Assembly: GCF_013304735.1 (NCBI RefSeq)
Contig: NZ_JAAITI010000013.1
Coordinates: forward strand, 1-64,000
Direction of reading: 5' to 3'
Source of the DNA: Blautia luti
GTDB taxonomy: Bacteria > Bacillota > Clostridia > Lachnospirales > Lachnospiraceae
DNA length: 64,000 bases
The notes below the pieces were generated by a model. It saw only the letters and a program-made list of their open reading frames with translations, ran no database searches and was not told the DNA's origin. The position numbers and the translations under genes are program-made. Of this stretch, positions 25,547 to 34,569 are shown piece after piece (the stretch's first letter is position 1; the number at the start of each line of letters is the position of its first letter).

Positions 25547-27768
25547 AGACGGGAATGATCATAGCCGAGCGCTATGAGATCGTAGGAAAAATCGGAACTG
25601 GCGGAATGGCAGATGTCTATAAGGCTATGGACCACAAGCTGAACCGCTTTGTAGCAGTGAAAGTCCTGAAACCGGAATTTCGGGAGGATACCACATTTAT
25701 CAAAAAGTTCAGAAGTGAGGCCCAGGCAGCAGCCGGTCTTACTCATCCGAACATTGTCAATGTATTTGACGTGGGAGATGACGGTGGTGTTTATTACATT
25801 GTTATGGAGCTGATTGAGGGAATTACCCTTAAGGAATATATTTCCAAAAAAGGCAAACTCTCCATCAAGGAAGCAACAAGCATTGCGATTCAGGTTTCCA
25901 TGGGTCTGGAAGCAGCACACAGCCATGGAATTGTTCACAGAGATGTAAAACCGCAGAATATTATCATCTCCACAGATGGTAAAGTGAAGGTAACAGACTT
26001 TGGAATTGCCAGAGCTGCGTCATCCAATACCATCAGCTCCAATGTGATGGGATCGGTACATTACAGTTCTCCGGAACAGGTAAGAGGTGGATACAGCGAT
26101 GAGAAGAGCGATATCTATTCTCTTGGTATCACACTGTATGAAATGGTAACAGGAAGAGTTCCTTTTGACGGAGATACAACCGTTGCCATTGCTATCAAGC
26201 ATCTACAGGAAGAGATGGTTCCGCCAAGTGTGTATACACCGGATCTTCCGTACAGCCTGGAGCAGATCATCCTGAAATGTACCCAGAAGAGTGTGGATCG
26301 CCGCTATGGACGTATGGAGGATGTGATTGCAGATCTGAAGCATTCACTGATTGATCCTCAGGGAGATTTTGTGAAGCTTGCCACGGTAGATACAGACGCC
26401 AAGACTGTTGTGATCTCCGAGGAAGAACTGGGAGAAATCAAACATACACCGAAGCAGATTACCAAGCCGGAACCCACTGCTCTTGAGGAAGAAGAGTATG
26501 ATGATAACGACTACGATGATGCTGAGGACGACTACGATGCAGGCGCCAGAAAGAAATCCGGAAAGAAAAAGAAAAAAGGTTCCGGCATGGGCCTGACAAT
26601 TGCTGCATTAATCGGAGGGGCGGCCCTTCTGATTATCCTGGTGGTTGTTTTTGGACGTGCGGCAGGCCTTTTTGGAAACAGCAGTACAAACAGCGGAAAA
26701 ACAGAGACCGAGCAGAAGACAGAAGAGTCAGCATCCAATATGGCAACTGTGCCAGATCTTGTAGGTAAGACAGAAGATGAGGCAAAGACACTTGCAAATG
26801 ATGCACACCTTGGTGTACAGATGGCAGGTGAGGAATCTTCCAACCAGGAAAAAGGCAAGATTTCCCGTCAGGAAACCGCAGCGGGAACTCAGGTGGAAGA
26901 ATATACAACTGTGAAGTACTGGGTAAGTACCGGAACTGCACAGGTTACCATTCCGGATCTGGATGGACGTACCGGAATTGACGCACAGCAGACTCTGGAG
27001 GATCTGGGACTTGAGGTAACTGTTCAGAAGGAGTACAGTGAGACCGATGATAACGGTTACGCACTGGTAGATCCGGGATATGTTTACAGCGTTGAGCCGG
27101 CAGCAGGCACTTCTGTGCAGGCTGGATCTTCGGTAACACTGACAGTCAGCCGTGGTGTTGATTATGGCGATAACGCAGAGGTTCCAAGTGTTGTTGGAAT
27201 GAGCAAGGATGATGCGCTTACTACTTTGGGCAAGTTTATTGATATCCAGATTACAGAGCAGCAGAGTACAGAGGCTGCCGGAACTGTTATCGCACAGGAA
27301 CCGGAAGCTTATGCGGCAGCGGATCCGGATCAGCCAATCTATCTGACGATCAGCTCCGGTGACCAGGCTCCGTCTACGGACAGCAGTGCATCCACAGACA
27401 GTACCGCGTCTACAGACAGCAGCGTGTCCACAGACAGCACAGCCGCCACAGACAGTACTGCATCTACAGACAGCACAGTGGCATCCGCAGGAAGCACAAC
27501 AAGCGGTTCCGGCTGGAAATGTACACAGACACTGGATACTCCGTCCGGATATAACGGAGGAGCAATCCGTCTGGAACTGATTCAGGAAGTAAATGGTGAG
27601 CCGAAGGCTTCCACCATCCTTGACGGACAGAATGTAAACTTCCCGTATCAGCTTGATGTGACAGGTGCAGACGGTGTTACAACCGGAACCATTTACCTTT
27701 ACGAGCAGGTAAATGGAGATTATCAGCAGCTTGGTACTTATACCGTTACCTTTAAGGAAGCCAACTGA
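25540..27768 (+). CDS. prkC: Ser/Thr protein kinase with PASTA domains
   Basis: A 742-residue membrane kinase that senses wall fragments or lipid II and phosphorylates division and metabolic proteins. The kinase domain (about 1-270) has GTGGMADVYKA, the lysine in VAVKVLK, HRDVKPQNI and DFGIARA. A lysine-rich turn and one membrane helix (LTIAALIGGAALLIILVVVF, about 349-368) lead to three PASTA domains outside (starting VPDLVGKTEDEA, IPDLDGRTGIDA, VPSVVGMSKDDA). A repeat tract of STDS units (27370-27480) and a C-terminal domain of unknown fold follow. The extra domain after PASTA is unlike the plain PrkC design. Overlaps prpC by 7 bases. Confidence 0.96.
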   Translation: MLKTGMIIAERYEIVGKIGTGGMADVYKAMDHKLNRFVAVKVLKPEFREDTTFIKKFRSEAQAAAGLTHPNIVNVFDVGDDGGVYYIVMELIEGITLKEYISKKGKLSIKEATSIAIQVSMGLEAAHSHGIVHRDVKPQNIIISTDGKVKVTDFGIARAASSNTISSNVMGSVHYSSPEQVRGGYSDEKSDIYSLGITLYEMVTGRVPFDGDTTVAIAIKHLQEEMVPPSVYTPDLPYSLEQIILKCTQKSVDRRYGRMEDVIADLKHSLIDPQGDFVKLATVDTDAKTVVISEEELGEIKHTPKQITKPEPTALEEEEYDDNDYDDAEDDYDAGARKKSGKKKKKGSGMGLTIAALIGGAALLIILVVVFGRAAGLFGNSSTNSGKTETEQKTEESASNMATVPDLVGKTEDEAKTLANDAHLGVQMAGEESSNQEKGKISRQETAAGTQVEEYTTVKYWVSTGTAQVTIPDLDGRTGIDAQQTLEDLGLEVTVQKEYSETDDNGYALVDPGYVYSVEPAAGTSVQAGSSVTLTVSRGVDYGDNAEVPSVVGMSKDDALTTLGKFIDIQITEQQSTEAAGTVIAQEPEAYAAADPDQPIYLTISSGDQAPSTDSSASTDSTASTDSSVSTDSTAATDSTASTDSTVASAGSTTSGSGWKCTQTLDTPSGYNGGAIRLELIQEVNGEPKASTILDGQNVNFPYQLDVTGADGVTTGTIYLYEQVNGDYQQLGTYTVTFKEAN
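27361..27490 (+). repeat. STDS minisatellite inside prkC
   Basis: Imperfect 15- to 18-base repeats encode (A/V)STDS(T/S) units, about eight copies. The encoded chain is a flexible Ser/Thr/Asp linker on the cell outside, between the last PASTA domain and the C-terminal domain. Copy number could vary among strains. Confidence 0.8.
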
Positions 27769-27770
27769 TT

Positions 27771-28649
27771 ATGCAGGGAAAAATAATCAAAGGTATTGCC
27801 GGATTCTACTATGTATATGCAGAAGACGGCAATACATACGAATGCAGAGCAAAAGGCATTTTCCGAAAAGATAAATTCAAGCCCCTGGTAGGGGATAATG
27901 TAGACATTGCAGTTCTGGATGAAAAAGAGCTGGAAGGCAGTGTGACAGAGATTCATAAGCGGAAGAATTCTCTGATCCGCCCGGCAGTAGCCAACGTAGA
28001 TCAGGCGCTTGTAATCTTTGCCATGGATAACCCCAAACCTAATTTCATGCTTCTGGACCGTTTCCTCATTATGATGGAACGGGAAGATGTTCCGGCGGTT
28101 ATCTGTTTCAACAAAAAAGACCTGGCAACGGAAGAAGAGCTGGAGTTTCTCTGTGAAACTTACCAGAGCTGTGGTTATCAGGTAATTCTGTCAAGTGCCC
28201 TGAAAGGGGAAGGCCTTGGCGAGATTGAGGAAGTGCTTCAGGGCAAAACAACGGTTGTTGCAGGTCCTTCCGGTGTTGGGAAATCTTCCCTTACCAATTC
28301 CCTTCAGGAAGAGGTAGAGATGGAGACCGGTGAGATCAGCCGTAAGCTGAAGCGTGGAAAACATACTACCCGCCATGCACAGATTATACCGGTAGCGCAG
28401 GATACGTTTCTTGTGGATACGCCAGGATTTTCCTCCTTATATATTGAAAATATGGAGGAACAGGAACTGAAGGATTATTTTCCGGAGTTCCGGAAATATG
28501 AAGGACAGTGCCGTTTCCAGGGCTGCCGTCATATACATGAACCGGGCTGCGCCGTTAAGGAAGCCCTTGAGAACAATGAGATCAGCAGACTCCGTTATGA
28601 AGACTATCTGGAGCTGCATCAGGAATTAAAAGAGAAAAGGAGATACTGA
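27771..28649 (+). CDS. rsgA: Ribosome small-subunit-dependent GTPase A
   Basis: A circularly permuted GTPase that helps late maturation of the 30S subunit. An OB fold fills about 1-65. The GTPase motifs come in the order G4 (NKKD, about 120), G1 (GPSGVGKSSLTN, about 165) and G3 (DTPGF), as expected. A C-terminal zinc site has C-x-x-x-x-C-x-H ... C in CRFQGCRHIHEPGCAVK. 292 residues. It starts two bases after prkC, and phosphorylation of RsgA by PrkC has been reported in B. subtilis; the order fits that. Confidence 0.96.
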   Translation: MQGKIIKGIAGFYYVYAEDGNTYECRAKGIFRKDKFKPLVGDNVDIAVLDEKELEGSVTEIHKRKNSLIRPAVANVDQALVIFAMDNPKPNFMLLDRFLIMMEREDVPAVICFNKKDLATEEELEFLCETYQSCGYQVILSSALKGEGLGEIEEVLQGKTTVVAGPSGVGKSSLTNSLQEEVEMETGEISRKLKRGKHTTRHAQIIPVAQDTFLVDTPGFSSLYIENMEEQELKDYFPEFRKYEGQCRFQGCRHIHEPGCAVKEALENNEISRLRYEDYLELHQELKEKRRY

Positions 28650-28652
28650 GTC

Positions 28653-29327
28653 ATGGAATACCGATTGTGCCCGTCGATTTTATCAGCAGATTTTAACCGA
28701 CTGGGAGAACAGATTAAAATTCTCGAAAGAGAAGGTGTTGAATATCTGCATATTGATGTTATGGATGGAGATTTTGTTCCGAGTATTTCGTTTGGAATGC
28801 CGGTGATCAAATCAATCCGGAAAGAATCCAACATGTTTTTCGACGTACATTTGATGGTAACAGAACCGGAAAGATATATTCGCGATTTTGTAGAGTGTGG
28901 AGCAGATTCCATTACCGTACATGCGGAGGCATGTGAGGATCTGGAGCGTACGCTGGAGCAGATTAAAGCTTCCGGTGTAAAAGCGGCAGTTTCCATTAAA
29001 CCATCCACACCGGTAAATGACATCAGCCATCTTCTCGAAGATGTGGATATGGTGCTCGTGATGACCGTTCAGCCGGGCTTTGGCGGACAGAAATATATGG
29101 ATGAGTGTACAGAGAAGATTCAGGAGCTCCGTGAACTGATCGATGAGGAAGATCTGGATGTTGACATTCAGGTAGACGGTGGCATCAATGATGATACCCT
29201 GGAAACCGTTATGCGTGCAGGAGCCAATTTTATGGTAGCCGGTTCCTGGGTATTTAAGGGAGATGTGGCAGCCAATGTAAGACATATCACAGAGCGGATT
29301 CACGATATCAAAGAAAAGCTGGACTGA
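28653..29327 (+). CDS. rpe: Ribulose-phosphate 3-epimerase
   Basis: A TIM-barrel enzyme of the pentose phosphate pathway, interconverting ribulose-5-P and xylulose-5-P. The 224 residues hold the start PSILSADFNRLGEQI, HIDVMDGDFVPSISFG with metal ligands, VMTVQPGFGGQ and VDGGI, all diagnostic. It lies 3 bases after rsgA in the same operon. Confidence 0.97.
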   Translation: MEYRLCPSILSADFNRLGEQIKILEREGVEYLHIDVMDGDFVPSISFGMPVIKSIRKESNMFFDVHLMVTEPERYIRDFVECGADSITVHAEACEDLERTLEQIKASGVKAAVSIKPSTPVNDISHLLEDVDMVLVMTVQPGFGGQKYMDECTEKIQELRELIDEEDLDVDIQVDGGINDDTLETVMRAGANFMVAGSWVFKGDVAANVRHITERIHDIKEKLD

Positions 29328-29329
29328 AA

Positions 29330-30004
29330 ATGATTGATACAGTAATAATTAGCGGGGGCAATATCCAGGATGGTTTTGCCCTCGGTTTTTTGAAAAAAAG
29401 AATAGAAGAAGGCCAAAGAGAAAGCCTTGCCCTTGTTGCCGCAGATAAAGGCATGGAATGGTTCATGAGAAACCGGGAATTTACTCCGGATCTTGCAGTG
29501 GGAGATTTTGACAGTCTTTCTGAAGAAGGGGAAGCCTACATGGAAAGCCTGAAGGATCTTGAGATTGTCAGGCTGAAGCCGGAAAAAGATGATTCCGATA
29601 CACAGTCTGCCGTGAATCATATGATCCGTGAAGGGGCAAAAGAAATCCTGATTTTTGGTGCCACCGGAACAAGGCTAGATCATGTACTGGCCAATCTTGG
29701 ACTACTTTCCATGGGAAAAGAACAGGGAGTACAGATTGTTCTTGCAGATCAGTGGAATTATATTACTCTGGTTGAAAGTGGAACCGTGCTGAAAAAAGAG
29801 GAGCAGTTTGGAAAATATGTTTCTTTTTTCTCTGTAGGAGGAGATGTAGCCGGATTGTCCCTGAAAGGATTTAAGTATCCGTTGAACCGGTATCATCTCA
29901 CCGTTGCGGACAGTGGACTGACTGTCAGCAATGAGATTACAGAGGAAACGGCTGAAATTACCTATGACAGTGGTCAGCTTCTGATGATTATGTCCAGGGA
30001 TTAA
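29330..30004 (+). CDS. thiN: Thiamine diphosphokinase
   Basis: It transfers pyrophosphate from ATP to thiamine to make thiamine diphosphate, the cofactor of transketolase and pyruvate:ferredoxin oxidoreductase. The 224 residues show ADKGMEWFM, VGDFDSLSEEG and EKDDSDTQSAVNH, the catalytic Asp-rich segments, and the C-terminal TPK B1-binding domain. It is the last gene of the long murE run; ychF followed it before the mobile element entered. Confidence 0.95.
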   Translation: MIDTVIISGGNIQDGFALGFLKKRIEEGQRESLALVAADKGMEWFMRNREFTPDLAVGDFDSLSEEGEAYMESLKDLEIVRLKPEKDDSDTQSAVNHMIREGAKEILIFGATGTRLDHVLANLGLLSMGKEQGVQIVLADQWNYITLVESGTVLKKEEQFGKYVSFFSVGGDVAGLSLKGFKYPLNRYHLTVADSGLTVSNEITEETAEITYDSGQLLMIMSRD

Positions 30005-30052
30005 AGCATTGGCTGTTACGGCACAGAGAATCCGGTGGGCGGCAGTCCCGGG

Positions 30053-30081
30053 TTGCGGATTCCGGTTGTGTGTGGTAAGAT
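30053..30081 (+). promoter_or_regulatory. Former ychF promoter, now cut off by the element
   Basis: TTGCGG (30053-30058), a 17-base spacer and TAAGAT (30076-30081) lie 60 bases before the broken ychF start at 30145. Before insertion it would have driven ychF. It now points into the element, where a terminator at 30344-30371 would stop it. Confidence 0.55.
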
Positions 30082-30144
30082 GGGAACAGCAAAATGGCTG
30101 AAAATGCTGTGAAATCAATACATTTAAAGGAGAAATATAGAGAA

Positions 30145-30183
30145 ATGAAACTTGGTATTGTTATTACGAGACCGATTTCATAA
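30145..30183 (+). pseudogene. ychF: ychF 5' remnant at the left junction
   Basis: ATG AAA CTT GGT ATT GTT encodes MKLGIV, the same first six residues as the intact ychF at 39484, preceded by AAAGGAG. It then runs into ITRPIS and a stop. The intact copy uses different synonymous codons at three of the six (AAA TTA GGA ATT GTA). So the left copy is the host's own start, cut away from its body, and the right copy came with the element. Confidence 0.85.
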
Positions 30184-30209
30184 ATGTCCATATAAGTTGT
30201 TAAATGCCT

Positions 30210-30236
30210 TTAAATGCTGATAGCTAGAGCATTTAA
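30210..30236. repeat. Inverted repeat near the element's left end
   Basis: TTAAATGCT (30210-30218) and AGCATTTAA (30228-30236) are perfect 9-base arms around a 9-base centre. TTAAATGC also occurs directly at 30200-30207. It lies between the junction and the arm repeats, where Xis or Int could bind. Role inferred. Confidence 0.5.
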
Positions 30237-30290
30237 CGGATTTCCGACTTGGATAAAACTCTATATAAATTCATGTAAGTTTTTGAAAAA

Positions 30291-30310
30291 TGGCCCACTT
30301 TGTGGCCCAT
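30291..30310. repeat. Left integrase arm repeats
   Basis: TGGCCCAC (30291-30298) and TGGCCCAT (30303-30310) are direct repeats 12 bases apart. The same pair with the same 12-base step is at 39401-39420 beside int. Tn916-type integrases bind such paired direct repeats (DR2 sites) with their N-terminal domain at both ends, so these are the likely arm sites. Confidence 0.75.
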
Positions 30311-30343
30311 TAACTTTTGATTGAAGTCCTAATATGGTAAGGA

Positions 30344-30371
30344 GAAGTGCTTGTATGAGCGCTTCTTTTTT
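30344..30371 (+). terminator. Terminator inside the element's left end
   Basis: GAAGTGC (30344-30350) pairs with GCGCTTC (30359-30365, one G-T pair), then six T. It would shield the element from transcription out of the thiN/ychF promoters. Confidence 0.7.
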
Positions 30372-31042
30372 GCAAGTATTATAATAAAAATAACTGGTGA
30401 TTAGGTTCCAATATGAATATGTAACTGGAATTTTAAAGGCATAGTATGTTGTACCATCTAATAAATTTTGCTTTCATTTTTGCTCATGACCATGAGACTT
30501 TTTTCACTCAAACTGCATGCTGATGATATATTTCTAGTATCGAACAGAACGTTGTTGTATTATGATTTGCTTTTAATTGTCACGGCAGTGTTTAATGGAT
30601 GCTGTGAAAGCCTAGGCTTTAAAGGATTTTTTGATGATTGACGAATAATTTACACCTTATTTATACCTTTGGAAGACCGGATCGGAATAATAGAGAAATA
30701 AAGAAATAGATAAATATAACAGGAAGCAATTTTGTCATATTGGAAATAATTAAAATTTGCTGAACCGTGTTGATTTTATTGATTGAGTATAATAAAAGTA
30801 AGAACAGAAACTTCCATGTTTGAAGCGGTTACCAGAATTGACAAAGAAATGCAAGTTAGCCAATCCGGTAGTCCAGCATATTTTTTCATTGTCACCCGAC
30901 GTTTATACAAAACATATACTTATTCCGCTTGATGCGTCATTCTTGTTCTGAAAACAGGAACAGAATCCTTACAGCGACTGTAAGTGTTATTTATTGTGCT
31001 TCTGTGCTATCATTTACCCAGAAATGGATAGGAGGCATTCAC
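30372..31042. other. Gene-free left part of the element
   Basis: About 670 AT-rich bases without a credible frame. It holds a perfect palindrome AAAGCCTAGGCTTT (30607-30620). A TATAAT at 30788-30793 and a TTGACA at 30838-30843 are seen, but neither has a partner at the right distance, so the bceA promoter is not fixed. BceR-regulated promoters often have an inverted repeat upstream; I could not point to one with confidence. Confidence 0.45.
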
Positions 31043-31810
31043 ATGAAACCAATTTTGAATATTGAAAATCTTACCAAAGTCTATGGGGCGTTGCCAAACC
31101 AGACGAGAGCACTGAACGGAATCACTTTTCAGGTCATGCCGGGAGAGTTTCTCGGTATTATGGGAAGCAGTGGTTCCGGCAAATCCACGCTTCTCAACTG
31201 TATTGCAACTGTGATTCAGCCTACAGGTGGAAGCATTCAGGTGGAGGGAGATACTCTGCAATCCCTCAAGGAAAAGGCTCTTGCCGAGTACCGTGGCAAA
31301 AAAGTTGGTTATCTATTCCAGAACTTTGAATTGCTGGACAACCTGACTGGCAGGGAAAATATCCTGCTCCCGACTTCCTTGCATGGGGTAGCCGAAACAG
31401 AAAGCAGCCAGCGGCTGAAGCAGTTGGCTGACTATCTGGAAATTTCTGATGTTCTGGATAAGTTTCCGTCCAAGATGTCCGGTGGCCAGCGTCAGCGTGT
31501 TGCGGCAGCAAGGGCTCTGATCTTACATCCCCAAATGATCCTTGCCGATGAACCGACGGGTGCGCTGGATTCTAAGAACGCAAGAAGTCTTATGGAGAAG
31601 CTGTCCGGCCTGAATCGTGACGAACAAGCTACGATCCTGATGGTAACCCATGATTCCAATGCCGCCAGTTTCTGTAAGCGCATCCTGTTCATCCAGGATG
31701 GCGTGATCTTTCATGAGCTTCGGCGTGGAGACGAAAGCCAGCAGGAGTTCTACGGGCGCATCCTGAAGGTGATGGCGCAACTGGGAGGGGGCAGCGCAAA
31801 TGTTCTCTAA
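31043..31810 (+). CDS. bceA: BceA-type ABC transporter ATP-binding protein
   Basis: A 255-residue ATPase of the MacB/BceA group. Walker A is GSSGSGKST, the signature MSGGQRQRVAAARAL and Walker B MILADEPTGALDS. ATG 31043 is chosen: AGGAGG lies about 10 bases upstream, while the longer frame from 30929 adds 38 residues unlike the family. It overlaps bceB by 11 bases. Together they would remove peptide antibiotics such as bacitracin, nisin-like or other lantibiotics from the membrane target. Confidence 0.93.
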   Translation: MKPILNIENLTKVYGALPNQTRALNGITFQVMPGEFLGIMGSSGSGKSTLLNCIATVIQPTGGSIQVEGDTLQSLKEKALAEYRGKKVGYLFQNFELLDNLTGRENILLPTSLHGVAETESSQRLKQLADYLEISDVLDKFPSKMSGGQRQRVAAARALILHPQMILADEPTGALDSKNARSLMEKLSGLNRDEQATILMVTHDSNAASFCKRILFIQDGVIFHELRRGDESQQEFYGRILKVMAQLGGGSANVL

Positions 31811-33872
31811 TCTCATTCTTCGGAACAGTCGCCGCAGCCGAAAGGAAAACGGTCTGTTTTTCAGCTCCCTGGTGATTTCTATTGTTGCATTTTACATGAT
31901 TCTTTCCATCTCCACTCAAGATGTGATGCTCTTTTTGCAGAAAATGGAGAGTGACGCAGTTGACAAACTCCTGCTTCTGATTCCTGCGTTTTATGGGATG
32001 ACCCTCGGTATTCTGTTCTTTTTGATCTATTTTGCCTGCAAGTATCAGTTCGAGCGCAGACGGCATGAGTTTGGTGTTTATCTAATGTTGGGGATGCGTA
32101 GAAGTAAACTGTTTGGTATGCTTCTGGCGGAAGATTTCCTGACCAGTATTCTTGCCATGCTCATAGGATTACCTGTGGCTGTGGTGCTTTCAGAAATTGT
32201 CAGTCTTGTCACCGCCAAACTGGTAGGCATGGGGATCATCGGTCATCAGTTTTCTTTATCCTGGTCTGCGATTGAATGGACGCTGGCAGGATTTCTGGCA
32301 ATTAAGCTGACGGCACTTCTGATTTTGAGTGGACGAATCAGCCGCCAAGAGATCGGTACTTTGCTATCCCAGCCAACGAACCACCCCAAAAAGCAAATGC
32401 CATCTGTTATCTATGGACTGGCTGCTATATGCGGAAGTGTGATGTTGGCAGTGGCTTACTACATGGCGATTCAGAGAATTGCATGGACAAAGGTAAGTAT
32501 GATGGGACTGACTTTGCTGTTGGGCATAGTTGGTACGATGCTGCTTTTCTATGGGATGCGTGCGCTGATTGCTTTGATTGTTAAGAAAGGAAAAGGAAAT
32601 AAGCAGCTGCATGTATTTACCTTCCGGCAGATTCAGGAGAATGTCATTCATCAGTCAAACTCCATTGCCATCAGCTCCCTGCTGATTCTGGCAGCGCTGT
32701 GTTGTTTTGGTGCGGGCGTAGGAATTGCAGGAACGAATAGCCTGTCTTCTGACCATGTAATCGACTATACTTTTGAAGATCATACTGCAGAAGATTCATC
32801 GCAGGTTCTTCCGAATATAAAGGCAGCCCTGAAAGAAAACGGTTTGGAAAATCAATTTTCAGAGCTTTTTGAAATGAGGGTTGGGAGTATTCACACCACA
32901 GAAGATTATGATAATGCCTACAGCATGGACGTTGTTATGGACTCTCTTCGAAGCCTGCCCCAGTCGGAAGACCGGGATGTCCTTTTGAACAATCTTGATT
33001 ATGCCACATACCCATATTTGATTTGTTTATCGGACTATAATCGTTTGTTGGAATTGTCCGGCAATCCGGCTCTCCAATTAGGCGAAAAGGAGGCCGCTGT
33101 CTATATTGATACAGAGTTTACTACGGTAAGCCGTACCGCAATGCTGAACCAAGTATTGGCCGGGCATCCCAAGGTGGAACTGGATGGTAGTCCGATTCAT
33201 CTTACAGGAGAGGTTCAGTCTGTGAATTTGGTCACGGACCGTTCTATAACCTTGTCCTTTGCATTGATTCTTCCGGATGAAGCATTCCTATATTATAGCC
33301 AGGGGATGTATGATACCTATGTCAATGCGGTGCTCAGTGAACAGGCTCTGGATGGAAATAGCCTTATGACTGCATATTTGGATTTGAACGAGAAGCTGGA
33401 CGAAACTGGCATTGAATATGAAAGCTATCTTCAGAATATGGGTCGTCAGCTTTTCTACACCATAGCATCCAGTTATATTACCCTATATCTAGCAATTGTT
33501 TTCCTGGTAGTTGCCAACACCATCGTGGGTGTTCAGTTCCTGATGAGTCAGCAGAAAACCGGGCGCAGATACCAGACTCTGATCCGCCTGGGAGCTACTT
33601 ACGAAACCCTTTGCCAGTCTGCTGGAAAGCAAATTACCTGGTTTATGGGACTTCCTGTATTGGTTGCGGCTGTCAGCAGTCTGTTTGGAGTCAGGGCGTT
33701 ATTTACAGGGATACTCTCGTCTCGAACCCGTGGGACAGTGTCTGAAATGCTACTTGTATCTGCTACTATGATTTTGCTGCTTTGCGTGATAGAATATATT
33801 TATATGAGAGTGGTCAAGCGCTCCAGTGATCGGTATTTGCTGACACTGATGCAGCCACAGAGAGAAGAATAA
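31800..33872 (+). CDS. bceB: BceB-type ABC transporter permease
   Basis: A 690-residue FtsX-type permease with about ten membrane helices. The first helix is near 22-40; a large extracellular domain (about 310-530) sits between helices 7 and 8. That layout is diagnostic of BceB transporters, in which the external domain senses the peptide and the complex signals to BceS. The C-terminal FtsX block has FLVVANTIVGVQFLMSQQ. It overlaps bceA by 11 bases; bceR follows. Confidence 0.93.
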   Translation: MFSNLILRNSRRSRKENGLFFSSLVISIVAFYMILSISTQDVMLFLQKMESDAVDKLLLLIPAFYGMTLGILFFLIYFACKYQFERRRHEFGVYLMLGMRRSKLFGMLLAEDFLTSILAMLIGLPVAVVLSEIVSLVTAKLVGMGIIGHQFSLSWSAIEWTLAGFLAIKLTALLILSGRISRQEIGTLLSQPTNHPKKQMPSVIYGLAAICGSVMLAVAYYMAIQRIAWTKVSMMGLTLLLGIVGTMLLFYGMRALIALIVKKGKGNKQLHVFTFRQIQENVIHQSNSIAISSLLILAALCCFGAGVGIAGTNSLSSDHVIDYTFEDHTAEDSSQVLPNIKAALKENGLENQFSELFEMRVGSIHTTEDYDNAYSMDVVMDSLRSLPQSEDRDVLLNNLDYATYPYLICLSDYNRLLELSGNPALQLGEKEAAVYIDTEFTTVSRTAMLNQVLAGHPKVELDGSPIHLTGEVQSVNLVTDRSITLSFALILPDEAFLYYSQGMYDTYVNAVLSEQALDGNSLMTAYLDLNEKLDETGIEYESYLQNMGRQLFYTIASSYITLYLAIVFLVVANTIVGVQFLMSQQKTGRRYQTLIRLGATYETLCQSAGKQITWFMGLPVLVAAVSSLFGVRALFTGILSSRTRGTVSEMLLVSATMILLLCVIEYIYMRVVKRSSDRYLLTLMQPQREE

Positions 33873-33891
33873 TTTGGAAGGAGGTGCTGCC

Positions 33892-34569
33892 GTGAAAAGA
33901 ATTGCTGTTGTGGAAGATGAAGTCTATATGCGGGAAGAACTCTGCAATATGCTTCAAAAGGACGGGTATCTTGCGGAGGCAATCACCGAGTTGGAAGATG
34001 CCGTTCGGCTCCTGGCAGCCCTCCGTCCTGACCTTGTGATCTTAGACCTGAATTTGCCGGAGATCAGTGGCTTTCAAATCTGCCAGGAACTAAAGAATAA
34101 AACCGCTATCCCCGTCCTGGTACTGACTTCCAGAGATCAGGTAAAGGATGAACTGCAAGCGTTCCACTTGGGTGCTGATGAATATTTGACGAAGCCGTGC
34201 AGAAAAGATCGACTTCTTGCCAGGGTATCCAATATTCTCAAAAGGTATGAAGGCCGTACCAATCTCATAGAGGGACCAGATTTCCTGTTAGACCAGCAGA
34301 CCTACACGCTTTATATTCATAATACCTCTGTCGTGCTTCCAAAAAATCAGGGAAAACTGTTGGTTGCTCTTTTGTCCGGCGGCGATGCTCTGGCCACGAC
34401 GGAGCAACTTTGCATAGCACTATGGGGAACCACGGAATACATAGACGAAAATGCCTTGCAGGTTAATCTGACCAGGCTGAAAAAGACGATGTCCGGTCTT
34501 GAGATGAAGCAGCGAATCGTTGCGGTTCGTGGGATGGGCTATCGTCTGGAAACGGGGGTGGCTCCATGA
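33892..34569 (+). CDS. bceR: BceR-type response regulator (OmpR family)
   Basis: A 225-residue regulator. The receiver domain has DE at the start (VVEDEVY), the phosphate-accepting Asp in LVILDLNLPEI and the Lys in YLTKPC. The C-terminal winged helix ends in MGYRLE. GTG 33892 is chosen because AAGGAGGT lies 6 bases upstream; TTG 33874 lacks a site. Its stop overlaps the bceS start. It would raise bceAB expression when peptide is sensed. Confidence 0.93.
   Translation: MKRIAVVEDEVYMREELCNMLQKDGYLAEAITELEDAVRLLAALRPDLVILDLNLPEISGFQICQELKNKTAIPVLVLTSRDQVKDELQAFHLGADEYLTKPCRKDRLLARVSNILKRYEGRTNLIEGPDFLLDQQTYTLYIHNTSVVLPKNQGKLLVALLSGGDALATTEQLCIALWGTTEYIDENALQVNLTRLKKTMSGLEMKQRIVAVRGMGYRLETGVAP

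Noticed and set aside
27361-27490. CRISPR-like array
   Set aside because: The repeats are coding, without spacers, and keep the prkC frame.
30788-30843. Promoter for bceA from TATAAT 30788 and TTGACA 30838
   Set aside because: The boxes are in the wrong order and neither has a partner at 16-18 bases.
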